A DNA stretch of 58,094 bases, taken from positions 1 through 58,094 of the IMG/VR virus record IMGVR_UViG_3300030380_000249. One strand, 5' to 3'. Position 1 is the first letter of the stretch, and each line of letters starts with the position of its first letter. The position numbers were made by a program, and so were the translations under genes. This DNA comes from a virus. Under the pieces are notes generated by a model. That model was not told where the DNA came from, made no database searches, and worked only from the letters and a program-made list of their open reading frames with translations. Positions 24,850 through 31,599 of the stretch are shown here, one piece after another.

Positions 24850-25045
24850 TGCCCTTCTCCGCTAAAAACGCCTGCCACATGGGTTTGATCATCTCATAAT
24901 TTGAGGCGACCTTCTCTTTCACAACAGCGGTATCCGTCTTGAGTTCAACGATAGAAATACCTATCCAACCCAAGAACGCCAAAGTTGCACCGCTAATGAT
25001 TGTGCTTAGATTCTTCAACACCGCCACCTTTTCCTTGCCTGACAA
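24809..25045 (-). CDS. Small single-TM membrane protein (78 aa)
   Basis: One hydrophobic helix lies at about residues 14-33 (STIISGATLAFLGWIGISIV), followed by a charged heptad-like C-terminal domain (TDTAVVKEKVASNYEMIKPMWQAFLAEK). This is the layout of small phage lysis accessory or spanin-like anchors, but no lipobox or Cys is present. It overlaps both neighbours (41 and 31 bases). Function is uncertain. Confidence 0.55.
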   Translation of the reverse strand: MSGKEKVAVLKNLSTIISGATLAFLGWIGISIVELKTDTAVVKEKVASNYEMIKPMWQAFLAEKGNDDLAQLYRQAND

Positions 25046-25299
25046 ATACGCTTCTTAGGCGTTTTGCGGCAATTGATGTTATGCATTTTCATCTGCCCCT
25101 TTGAACGGGAGCAATAAGAACTGCGGCGTTTCGCACGAGACTTGCTCGGCTTTTTCTCCGTTACAGCCGTTTGGAGCTTGCTGCCTGGATTCTTACGACG
25201 GTACGCCGCGACTCCAGCTTTAGTCATTCCCGCCCCAGACTTGGTGGAGCGGAAATTCTTTTTGTTGCGCTTGGGCATCTTTGTGGCCTTACGAGCCAT
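25015..25299 (-). CDS. Small basic protein, DUF6321-like
   Basis: This 94-residue protein, from the ATG at 25299 that shares a base with the preceding TAA, reads MARKATKMPKRNKKN, then TKSGAGMTKAGVAAYRRKNPGSKLQTAVT, RAKRRSSYCSRSKGQMKMH and ends QARKRWRC. 'SGAGMT..GVA.YRR.NPGSKL.TAVT' is the hallmark of DUF6321-type proteins. Net charge is very high. It probably binds nucleic acid; no activity is known to me. Confidence 0.7.
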   Translation of the reverse strand: MARKATKMPKRNKKNFRSTKSGAGMTKAGVAAYRRKNPGSKLQTAVTEKKPSKSRAKRRSSYCSRSKGQMKMHNINCRKTPKKRICQARKRWRC

Positions 25300-25571
25300 T
25301 AGCCAAAGAAACCTGTGATTGAATCTATATTGGTAAGTGTCACATGACACTCATCATTAAAGATCATCCCATGATCAGGTATGGAGATCTGATTGTCATC
25401 CGAGGTGTGAAACACCATAGATAACAAAGTAGCTCCACCACTGCCGTTTTTAAACACCACCGCTGGAGAACCACTAGAAGCTGTCTTTACATAGAAAGCC
25501 TTTAGACGAGTTCTGCCGCCTTGCAATGTTCCAGTCGCCGTGGCCGTTTTAGTAAAAATAGAAGCAGCCAT
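25299..25571 (-). CDS. Small structural protein (90 aa)
   Basis: The protein is beta-rich: TATATGTLQGGRTRLKAFYVKTASSGSPAVVFKNGSGGATLLSM, then FHTSDDNQISIPDHGMIFNDECHVTL. The pattern 'R-RLK-YY-T....G-VVF-DG.SG-TLL....' occurs in small phage capsid or tail proteins. It lies between the capsid-region gene at 25584 and the basic protein. It is likely a virion component. Confidence 0.55.
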   Translation of the reverse strand: MAASIFTKTATATGTLQGGRTRLKAFYVKTASSGSPAVVFKNGSGGATLLSMVFHTSDDNQISIPDHGMIFNDECHVTLTNIDSITGFFG

Positions 25572-25583
25572 TCCGCCCTCCTA

Positions 25584-26045
25584 TTAGCCAAGGTTATTGT
25601 TTTGAGCATACAAAATAGTAACGCGAACTTCACCAGCAGTGGTTGAAGCAGAGGCCGTTACAGTCAAACGAATGTCTGCTGTTCCTGTGTCTTCCCATGC
25701 TAAAGCACCACCAGATTGAGTGGTCGGATACTTGCGGCCTGCGCTTGTTCCAATAGCAAAAGTGTTAACTAAGGTTGCTGCACCGCCAACGGTATCTCCA
25801 ACACTCAGGTTAGTTGCATCACTTGACGCGGTAATAACGTCAATCACGCAGTCAATGATCTGAGAGTTTGCAGGAATAACAACGTCAGTAACAGAAGCAG
25901 TTAAAGCGCCCCCAGAAAGATCTGCTGCAAATGTCTGAGACATAACAACTTGACCGACGTTGGAAATGTTTGAGCCTAGGGTCGTGCCTGTTGTGTTCTT
26001 GATGGTTCCGGCTTTAATAGGACCAGAGAAAGTAGAAGTAGCCAT
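25584..26045 (-). CDS. Putative virion structural protein (153 aa)
   Basis: It starts MATSTFSGPIKAGTIKNTTGTTLGSNISNVGQVVMSQ, a form I know from capsid-associated proteins in marine podoviruses. It is beta-rich, has almost no charge, and ends VRVTILYAQNNNLG. It is the first gene after the capsid-gene terminator and has its own SD (AGGAG). It could be a head-decoration or tail protein. Confidence 0.6.
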   Translation of the reverse strand: MATSTFSGPIKAGTIKNTTGTTLGSNISNVGQVVMSQTFAADLSGGALTASVTDVVIPANSQIIDCVIDVITASSDATNLSVGDTVGGAATLVNTFAIGTSAGRKYPTTQSGGALAWEDTGTADIRLTVTASASTTAGEVRVTILYAQNNNLG

Positions 26046-26070
26046 TTAAATCTCCTGTCGTGGCTAGAGT

Positions 26071-26089
26071 CAGATCTATTCTAGATCTG
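26071..26089 (-). promoter_or_regulatory. Inverted repeat before the post-capsid operon
   Basis: Arms CAGATCTA and TAGATCTG (8 bp, perfect) surround a 3-base centre. It lies 26 bases upstream of the gene at 26045 and just past the capsid terminator. On the minus strand the centre contains TAGAAT, which could act as a -10 element, though I see no good -35. An operator or processing site is possible. Confidence 0.45.
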
Positions 26090-26111
26090 TCAGGGTACGA
26101 ACAGGATACAC

Positions 26112-26144
26112 GAAAAAAGACGGAGCCGCAAATTCTACGGCTCC
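26112..26144 (-). terminator. Rho-independent terminator after the capsid gene
   Basis: On the minus strand, GGAGCCG and CGGCTCC (7 bp) form a stem with a 9-base loop, followed by GTC and six T. It sits about 90 bases after the capsid stop and would reduce transcription of the tail genes relative to capsid. Confidence 0.8.
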
Positions 26145-26175
26145 AAGTTTAGGGAGGAAACTACTGTAACAGAAG

Positions 26176-26209
26176 AAAGGGCGACTTGATTGCCATAAAG
26201 CCGCCCTTT
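26176..26209 (-). terminator. Second hairpin after the capsid gene
   Basis: AAAGGGCG and CGCCCTTT form an 8-bp stem with an 18-base loop, between the capsid stop and the stronger terminator at 26112. On the minus strand it is followed by CTTCTG only, so it may be an RNA-stabilising hairpin or a weak terminator. Confidence 0.5.
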
Positions 26210-26233
26210 CGCCTAGCTGGAGGACTAGGATTC

Positions 26234-27145
26234 TTAGGCGCCCGGCGAACCGAACACACAACGCGGATCAGAGAAACCGAAGCTGTAACGCTCACGAGCC
26301 TTGAAACGCATGTTGCCGGTGTCGAAGTCTGCTTCCATCTGAGTGGAAAGCGGTAGACGCTCAAAGTGTACAAAGCCACGAGGCGCATCGGTAAGGATGA
26401 AGAACGCATCCGTGTCCGTAAGGAAGTCGTTGACGTGGTAACCGTCAGGCAACATCCCCATGGAACGAAGTGCATTTACATCGTTATCCGCAGTACCCAC
26501 ACGCAGGTTAGAAACCATCAGACGCTCTGCAACGAACTGAAGCTGACGAGGTATGATCAGCTTCATGCCGCGAAGGGCGACTTTCAGGCCACGCTCATCA
26601 ACGAAACCAGCGATGCTGATCAGAGCGTCCTCAAGTGAGGTCTCGTTCAGATCTGCGGCTGTGCCTGGCTCGTTAGCAAACGTGCTACCGTTTGTAAGCG
26701 GGTGTGATGCGTCACAAAGTGCAACACCGTCACCGCCGGCAGACGCACCAGCCGTAAACGCATTATTGAGAATGCTAGCTGCTTTGACCTGCTTCGTGTG
26801 TGCCATTGAACGAGCAAGAGCACGAGTGTAGCGAGAGGAGAGACGATCATAGAGATTGTCTTCCACAGCTTCTTCCGTGATCGAAAATGCCAGTGCAATG
26901 GTTTCGTGGTTGTACCGAGCTGTGAATGCTTCGTTGGCATCATCAAAAGTGATGGCGGAACCTTCCGACTTAGTCGGAGCGGCGCCAAAGCCACTCAACA
27001 TCACTTCCTCCTCAAATGCTCGATCTGAGGACTCGGTAGTGTAGATTTCTGCGTGCTGGTTCTCGTACCTGTCGTACTCCATTCCAAATAGAGCATTGAG
27101 GCCTGGTTCCAGTTCTTTCGCTAGTTGTGCGCGAGAAATAGCCAT
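26234..27145 (-). CDS. Major capsid protein (HK97 fold, Mu gpT-like)
   Basis: This 303-residue protein starts MAISRAQLAKELEPGLNALFG, then YENQHAEIYTTESSDRAFEEEVMLSGFGAAP, FTARYNHETIALAFSITEEAVEDNLYDRL, a G-loop-like GDGVALCDASHPL and a C-terminus RERYSFGFSDPRCVFGS. These are typical of Mu gpT-like major head subunits in marine podoviruses. It sits directly after scaffold and decoration-type genes and before a terminator. Residues 5-21 recur exactly in the early protein at 45657. The ATG has a good SD (GGAGG). Confidence 0.92.
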   Translation of the reverse strand: MAISRAQLAKELEPGLNALFGMEYDRYENQHAEIYTTESSDRAFEEEVMLSGFGAAPTKSEGSAITFDDANEAFTARYNHETIALAFSITEEAVEDNLYDRLSSRYTRALARSMAHTKQVKAASILNNAFTAGASAGGDGVALCDASHPLTNGSTFANEPGTAADLNETSLEDALISIAGFVDERGLKVALRGMKLIIPRQLQFVAERLMVSNLRVGTADNDVNALRSMGMLPDGYHVNDFLTDTDAFFILTDAPRGFVHFERLPLSTQMEADFDTGNMRFKARERYSFGFSDPRCVFGSPGA

Positions 27146-27157
27146 TGATCAGCCTCC

Positions 27158-27802
27158 TTATACGCCCGTCGTAGAAACAGTACCCTGTGCAATGCTACCG
27201 TTAGGAGCATTGAAGTGGTTGTTTATACGAACGATTAATGGGATGCCAGCAGCACTAAAGTCTGAGTTTTCTGGGTCATCAAGAATACCCATAATACGCA
27301 GAGCGTCTGAGGCTGTGACGCCGACAGTATTCAGATCCGCAGTCGCAGAGGAAATACCTGTTGTGGTAGAGCCGCTGTTACCGTTTGCAAGCTGAATGTT
27401 TGAAAACACCTCTGTACGAAGTTCTGCTTCAGTATCGTTAGAACCTTGTACGTTAGACGTTGCAATCGTAAACAGCATTGCTGGATCGTCATACAAAAAG
27501 GCTTTGACGGGGTAATTCGCATCCGCGCCAGAACCAGGCCAGAAGTTAGAGAAAATTGTTTCTCCAGTGGTTGAACTGACATATTCGCATCCGTTGAACA
27601 CACCCACGATTGAAACCGTACCACCAGCGGCGGCTTGCAGGTCATCAATCACTCCAGCGGCAAGCGGTATTACAGGCATGCCTTGGAAGATTGGGTTGGA
27701 GTTGTTAGATGCAATGCGATACTCAGTTGTACCCATGGAGGCTGGGGCGGACCCTAGCATGCCGTATGGTTTTAGACCAAAGGCTCCATTTGCATTTGCC
27801 AT
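27158..27802 (-). CDS. Capsid-associated protein (214 aa)
   Basis: It begins MANANGAFGLKPYGMLGSAPASMGTTEYRIASNNSNPIFQGMPVIPLAAG, typical of a conserved protein next to the capsid gene in marine podoviruses. The body is beta-rich with Asn, Gly and Thr, and ends GSIAQGTVSTTGV. A head decoration or cement role is the simplest reading of this position and composition. I have not confirmed it. Confidence 0.65.
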   Translation of the reverse strand: MANANGAFGLKPYGMLGSAPASMGTTEYRIASNNSNPIFQGMPVIPLAAGVIDDLQAAAGGTVSIVGVFNGCEYVSSTTGETIFSNFWPGSGADANYPVKAFLYDDPAMLFTIATSNVQGSNDTEAELRTEVFSNIQLANGNSGSTTTGISSATADLNTVGVTASDALRIMGILDDPENSDFSAAGIPLIVRINNHFNAPNGSIAQGTVSTTGV

Positions 27803-27820
27803 GAGAATAACTCCTTCTCA

Positions 27821-28285
27821 CTATGAATCAGAGTCGCCTTTGCGACCTCCGAAGGTTACACGACTTTGCCTATCATTAGTAATAGGCATCGAAGGATGCT
27901 GCTCCTTCATTAAGTCCTGATCCACAGCAGTGATTTGTTCGCGTGTCCGATCACGGTAATATTCGGTTCTTTCCTGCGCTGTCTCTTCAGGTATACGGGC
28001 TAACATCAACCCACCGTTACCAATTACACCGGCATGTGTGCCTTCATCAAGAACCGCATAATCACGGCCAGGATACTCGTCAGCTCTGACTGGTTCCCAT
28101 CCCTCACGAAGTTTCGCGTGGACGTTCATCTTGTCGTCGTCGCCTCTGAGTGCTGTCCTGATCCAACGATGGCGATACCCATCGGGCGGTGTCGGTGCAT
28201 CTAGTCGGCTGGGCGGTGCCCATGGTTTTCTGCGCGTTTGCTTTTCGCGTGTTTCTGTAGACCGTGGTTGTCTTGTATCACTCAT
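27821..28285 (-). CDS. Hypothetical head-region protein (154 aa)
   Basis: The N-terminus is Arg/Lys/Pro-rich (ETREKQTRRKPWAPPSRLDAPTPPDGYRHRWIRTALRGDDD). The middle has KMNVHAKLREGWEPVRADEYPGRDYAVLDEGTHAGVIGNGGLMLARIPEE. This is a conserved pattern between scaffold and capsid genes in marine phages. It may be a head assembly factor or minor head protein. Confidence 0.6.
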   Translation of the reverse strand: MSDTRQPRSTETREKQTRRKPWAPPSRLDAPTPPDGYRHRWIRTALRGDDDKMNVHAKLREGWEPVRADEYPGRDYAVLDEGTHAGVIGNGGLMLARIPEETAQERTEYYRDRTREQITAVDQDLMKEQHPSMPITNDRQSRVTFGGRKGDSDS

Positions 28286-28288
28286 AAC

Positions 28289-29182
28289 TTAGTCCTTTAC
28301 ATACTTAGCGTATTCTTCCAAAGGAACTCCAAGTTTTTTAGCCATTGCTATCTGTGATGGTGACAACTTGACAGTCCTGCGCCCCTGCTTGTTGCTGCGG
28401 GATGCGGAAGTAGAAGCCGAGGCGACCCTTGTACTTCCCCCGTTCTGTTTGGCCCCCAACTCGTTTGGAAAACGAGATTTAAGACGAGAGTCCAATTCAT
28501 TGTAGTAGTCATCGCCAGATGGGTCAAACCCTTCTTCGTTGACTAAGTTATTATGAATTACAAACGCGGCCTGTGTCATGATCTCGTCATCACCAAACCA
28601 TTCGTTTGTTTCTGCCCACTTCTGTGCTCGTGGGTCTGGCTGTGCCTGTTGTGCCTGTTGTGGCTGTGTCTCCTGCGGAACCTCAACAGGTTGTGCCTGT
28701 TGCTCTTGGCGCTGTTTAGCAAGTCTATAGCGTTCTTGCTCAATGGCGATATGCGACAGCGCCTGTTGAGAATTGAACAAGGCATCCGCGTCACCGCGCT
28801 CATGAGCGTCCGTATACGCACGCTTGGCTTGTTCTAGCTGAGAATCCAAACGAGTGCCGTACTCACTAAGGTAGCCTTGATCAAGGTTACTGAGTTTGGT
28901 CTTGAGTTGTTCATTCTCTTGCTTCAAGACATCCGCAAGTCGCGCAGCTTCTTCCTTGTCGCGCTCGGCATAGCGGTACTTCTCAGTCAGCTTCTTGATG
29001 CGCTTCTGAACACCCTTACTGTAATTGTCTAATTCATCCTCGGACGCTTCGGCAGGCTCTTCAGTTTGAACCTCAACACGCTCTTCTTCAGCGTTAACCG
29101 TCTTCTTATCGTCCTCAAGCGTTACTTCAACGCTCTCTTCTTCAATTGCTTGAGCCTCTGCCATCTCCGTCTCCTTAGACAT
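28289..29182 (-). CDS. Scaffolding protein
   Basis: This 297-residue protein has an acidic N-terminus (EEESVEVTLEDD, then TEEPAEASEDELD), a long coiled coil (KRIKKLTEKYRYAERDKEEAARLADVLKQENEQLK), a Gln/Pro linker, and a short Lys-rich C-terminal helix (KLSPSQIAMAKKLGVPLEEYAKYV). This acidic-coil-basic layout and its position one gene from the capsid genes are those of phage scaffolds. It overlaps the GroES-like gene above by 8 bases. Confidence 0.85.
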   Translation of the reverse strand: MSKETEMAEAQAIEEESVEVTLEDDKKTVNAEEERVEVQTEEPAEASEDELDNYSKGVQKRIKKLTEKYRYAERDKEEAARLADVLKQENEQLKTKLSNLDQGYLSEYGTRLDSQLEQAKRAYTDAHERGDADALFNSQQALSHIAIEQERYRLAKQRQEQQAQPVEVPQETQPQQAQQAQPDPRAQKWAETNEWFGDDEIMTQAAFVIHNNLVNEEGFDPSGDDYYNELDSRLKSRFPNELGAKQNGGSTRVASASTSASRSNKQGRRTVKLSPSQIAMAKKLGVPLEEYAKYVKD

Positions 29183-29642
29183 GCTTCACATCATCGGGTT
29201 CAAGAAGGGTAGCAATCACTTCGTCATCATTTATGACGCGAACCTCTCCACCTTCGATCTTGAACCTAGACCCTGCATAACGACCAATGCACACCCACTG
29301 ACCTTCCTGACACCATGGCTCTGGGTTATCGCCAAACTTGTTGGGATCTTGGTAAGCCAACGGCCCTAGCTTCAGCACATAAGCTACTACCGTAGCTAGT
29401 GCCTCACGCTCACGGGCTTGATCAGGAATAAGAATGCCACCATCGGTCTTTGCCTTGCCTTGATACGGCATAACAAGAAGTCGCCAACCCGTAGGTTGCG
29501 GCAAGCGTTCTTTCAGGGATTTGTCGATGAGACCGGGGTCTAAGACTCGCTGGTCTGCCTCTACATAAGCAGAATCTGCGGTAACGGGATCTTTTGCTTT
29601 TGATCTGGCAACATGATCAGGAACGTATAATGTCTTCGCCAT
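29175..29642 (-). CDS. GroES-like co-chaperonin
   Basis: This 155-residue protein has a Cpn10 core from about residue 50: GWRLLVMPYQGKAKTDGGILIPDQAREREALATVVAYVLKLGPLAYQD, followed by GQWVCIGRYAGSRFKIEGGEVRVINDDEVIATL. The 'GGILIPD' mobile-loop region and the 'G..V....Y.G......G...R.I.DDEV.A' end are diagnostic. It may replace host GroES, as T4 gp31 does, so that capsid protein folds in GroEL. It lies directly beside scaffold. Confidence 0.87.
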   Translation of the reverse strand: MAKTLYVPDHVARSKAKDPVTADSAYVEADQRVLDPGLIDKSLKERLPQPTGWRLLVMPYQGKAKTDGGILIPDQAREREALATVVAYVLKLGPLAYQDPNKFGDNPEPWCQEGQWVCIGRYAGSRFKIEGGEVRVINDDEVIATLLEPDDVKHV

Positions 29643-29829
29643 CGTCTAAGTTTCTCTCCAGCAGGGTTTTAATTTCTTCCTTGGCGTAGACAAGTCCCTG
29701 TACTTCTCCCACCAACCGCTGGTACTGCTCAAAGTTCTGAACACCACCAGATGTTAACATGTCAGCGATTTGCTCCTCTCGCTGACTCAACAAGCTATAA
29801 ACATATTTTGCGAAGTCTGCAACATCCAT
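29617..29829 (-). CDS. Small helical hypothetical protein (70 aa)
   Basis: The sequence FAKYVYSLLSQREEQIADMLTSGGVQNFEQYQRLVGEVQGLVYAKEEIKTLLERNLDD predicts two helices. This size and the 'F-QYQ-L-GE-QGL-YA-EEI-TLL' phrase resemble small head-region proteins of marine phages. It overlaps the GroES-like gene by 26 bases. Function is unknown. Confidence 0.55.
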   Translation of the reverse strand: MDVADFAKYVYSLLSQREEQIADMLTSGGVQNFEQYQRLVGEVQGLVYAKEEIKTLLERNLDDGEDIIRS

Positions 29830-29836
29830 CGGACAA

Positions 29837-30190
29837 TTAATATGTACCGCTAAAGTTTTTGCCTGTTACCGCCGCACCACAACCACGAGCCATATCATCT
29901 GCTTTTACGCTCATTCCCTTACGAAATGTCTTAACAGACTTGTCCAGACGCTTGGTGTCTCGCTCTTTGAACAGATCAGATTTTGCAATTTCTGCGGCGT
30001 CGTCATCACCAAACTCTGCTAGTTCTTGTAACTCAATGATCCTCGGCTCTGTAGAAGTAACCTCGCCGCCCTCATTGAACTTAACTATGCCGCCATCGGC
30101 TTTACGAAGCTCTTGAAAGTCCTCACCGGTGATCTTATCGCGAGGCTCTGCTACACGGGCAATCTTCATCTGCTTTTTTGTCAGTGGCAT
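29837..30190 (-). CDS. Hypothetical late protein with GGIV and RGCG motifs (117 aa)
   Basis: The N-terminus MPLTKKQMKIARVAEPRDKITGEDFQELR is followed by KADGGIVKFNEGGEV. The C-terminus is KADDMARGCGAAVTGKNFSGTY. GGIV and ARGCG motifs recur in other late proteins of this window (7083-7892, 4004-6190, 24482-24616). Function is unknown; a virion-packaged protein is plausible. Confidence 0.6.
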   Translation of the reverse strand: MPLTKKQMKIARVAEPRDKITGEDFQELRKADGGIVKFNEGGEVTSTEPRIIELQELAEFGDDDAAEIAKSDLFKERDTKRLDKSVKTFRKGMSVKADDMARGCGAAVTGKNFSGTY

Positions 30191-30199
30191 GGCGCCCTC

Positions 30200-30586
30200 C
30201 TACTTCTTTCCAAAGAACTTCGTTGCTGATCTAACGCCAAAGCTGGCCGCTACAATCACACCCAGTGTATACTGATACCAGTCCGGCATCACCTCCAAAG
30301 CTGCAAAACCCTCTGCAACAATGGTTCTGCCCCACTCACCAGCAAAGGCCAGTATTAGCGGAATCGAGAACAAGATCGTTAGCCACTCGTCCTTCCAAGA
30401 CGATTGACTGCCCTTCGCCATCAGCTTTTCCCAATCAGCCGTTGACGTAGCAGCAGATACCATCACCTTGGCTTCAGCTTCCGCCTTTGCCTTGGCAACC
30501 GCAGATTTGCCGCGTTGCTCTTCCGTTTTAGAGTCCATCCATGACCCAATTAGGCCGGATACAGGACCAATAAGTGCTTGTAACAT
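30200..30586 (-). CDS. Putative holin (128 aa)
   Basis: The N-terminal amphipathic part is Lys/Ala-rich. Two hydrophobic segments follow: WLTILFSIPLILAFAGEW (about residues 70-87) and YTLGVIVAASFGVRSATKFFG at the C-terminus. The pattern matches holin-type proteins of marine podoviruses (often annotated as phage holins, 'WKDEWLTI ... G.I...FG.R...K'). It should permeabilise the inner membrane for the lysozyme at 340. I chose the ATG at 30586 (TGATG with the gene above). Confidence 0.7.
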   Translation of the reverse strand: MLQALIGPVSGLIGSWMDSKTEEQRGKSAVAKAKAEAEAKVMVSAATSTADWEKLMAKGSQSSWKDEWLTILFSIPLILAFAGEWGRTIVAEGFAALEVMPDWYQYTLGVIVAASFGVRSATKFFGKK

Positions 30587-30813
30587 CAATACACCTTTAC
30601 CTGATCTGAATTGACCTGTCTAGGAATACAGTACGCCGTAACTCGATCCTTGGGATCTAGCAGGTCTGAATGTCTATAATTTCCATACCTTTTGGAGACT
30701 TGATTCGCAAAATAGTTACATTCAGTGATTGAATAGAAATACATGTTTCCACTCTCTAGCTTGCGGAACTCTCCTGTGCCCAAGTATACCAGCAACAAAA
30801 AAGCGTCTATCAT
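30586..30813 (-). CDS. Small secreted/membrane-anchored protein (75 aa)
   Basis: A hydrophobic N-terminus (MIDAFLLLVYLGTGEF) acts as a signal or anchor. The rest is polar with two Cys (ITECNYFA, TAYCIP). A similar layout occurs at 45268-45471. Such Cys-containing small proteins are common beside holin genes in marine phages and may be periplasmic. Function is unknown. The start overlaps the preceding stop (ATGA). Confidence 0.5.
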   Translation of the reverse strand: MIDAFLLLVYLGTGEFRKLESGNMYFYSITECNYFANQVSKRYGNYRHSDLLDPKDRVTAYCIPRQVNSDQVKVY

Positions 30814-31127
30814 TTACGGCTCATCCACGCTGTGGTGCCCATATACGCTCCAACGACACCGGCGCCGCTAATATAAAATAGATTGCTTATTTCACTAAGC
30901 GCCTCAATACGTTCAACAGATACCCATGGCGTAAACATGGCGGCAGTAAACACCCCCATGCCAATCAAAGTGTATCTCGCCATCCGCAGTTGAGCTAAAC
31001 TTTTTCTCAAGTCGCGCTCTGTCTCTCGTATTTCCTTGGCGTGTTCTAATTCTTCGTCAGTAATTTCACCATCGCCGTCCAGATCATACTCGGCATACTC
31101 GGTGTCCTTCTGAAACTTCTTAACCAT
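30810..31127 (-). CDS. EF-hand membrane protein
   Basis: This 105-residue protein starts at 31127, after AAAGGAAAGAGA, as MVKKFQKDTEYAEYDLDGDGEITDEELEHAKE. DLDGDGEITDEE is a canonical EF-hand loop (D-x-D-x-D-G-x-I-x-x-x-E), so it should bind calcium. Two hydrophobic helices follow (YTLIGMGVFTAAMFTPWV and LFYISGAGVVGAYMG), with a helical charged segment between loop and membrane. It is in the lysis/membrane gene group next to the holin. A calcium-responsive membrane role is inference. Confidence 0.75.
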   Translation of the reverse strand: MVKKFQKDTEYAEYDLDGDGEITDEELEHAKEIRETERDLRKSLAQLRMARYTLIGMGVFTAAMFTPWVSVERIEALSEISNLFYISGAGVVGAYMGTTAWMSRK

Positions 31128-31599
31128 TCTCTTTCCTTTTGACATACAGCCATGCAAGAAAGACAAGGAACGCCCCAACCGATGTCACCAAAAGTATTAT
31201 GCAGATTACTTCAACGAACTTCCGGCGCCGTTCACGTTGCCTGTATAGGGTTTCCTGTCGTTGCTTTCGGATCCGGCCTTCCATGCGAATCAGCTCTTCC
31301 CAGTGAGACCTGCCCATTGTAAGTCCGATCCAGTTTTGCAACTCCAGACGTTGTTGCTGCGCCTTCTTTTTTGCCGCAAAAACCTCGATAGCCTCTTGTT
31401 CGACACTCTTTCCGCTGAATAGCTTCTTGAATATAGGAGGGTTCTTGGCCTCTTTTTCGGCCTGGTCTAGGTCAGATAATGCACCCATCCAACGCGAAAG
31501 ATCGGATGCCATCGACTCGATGTCCCGTCCTATCGCAAAACCTTTTTTAATGGCTCCAAATGCCGCCGAAGCGGTGGCCATCGCAGTTACTGGATCCAA
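31120..31599 (-). CDS. Membrane-anchored hypothetical protein (159 aa)
   Basis: The N-terminus MDPVTAMATASAAFGAIKKGFAIGRDIESMASDLSRWMGA is shared by a widespread protein of marine myoviruses and podoviruses. The centre is charged and helical, including RRRKFVEV just before a C-terminal membrane helix (ICIILLVTSVGAFLVFLAWLY). This family has no known function to me. Topology suggests a bitopic protein with the bulk in the cytoplasm. It adjoins portal with a zero-base gap. Confidence 0.6.
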   Translation of the reverse strand: MDPVTAMATASAAFGAIKKGFAIGRDIESMASDLSRWMGALSDLDQAEKEAKNPPIFKKLFSGKSVEQEAIEVFAAKKKAQQQRLELQNWIGLTMGRSHWEELIRMEGRIRKQRQETLYRQRERRRKFVEVICIILLVTSVGAFLVFLAWLYVKRKENG

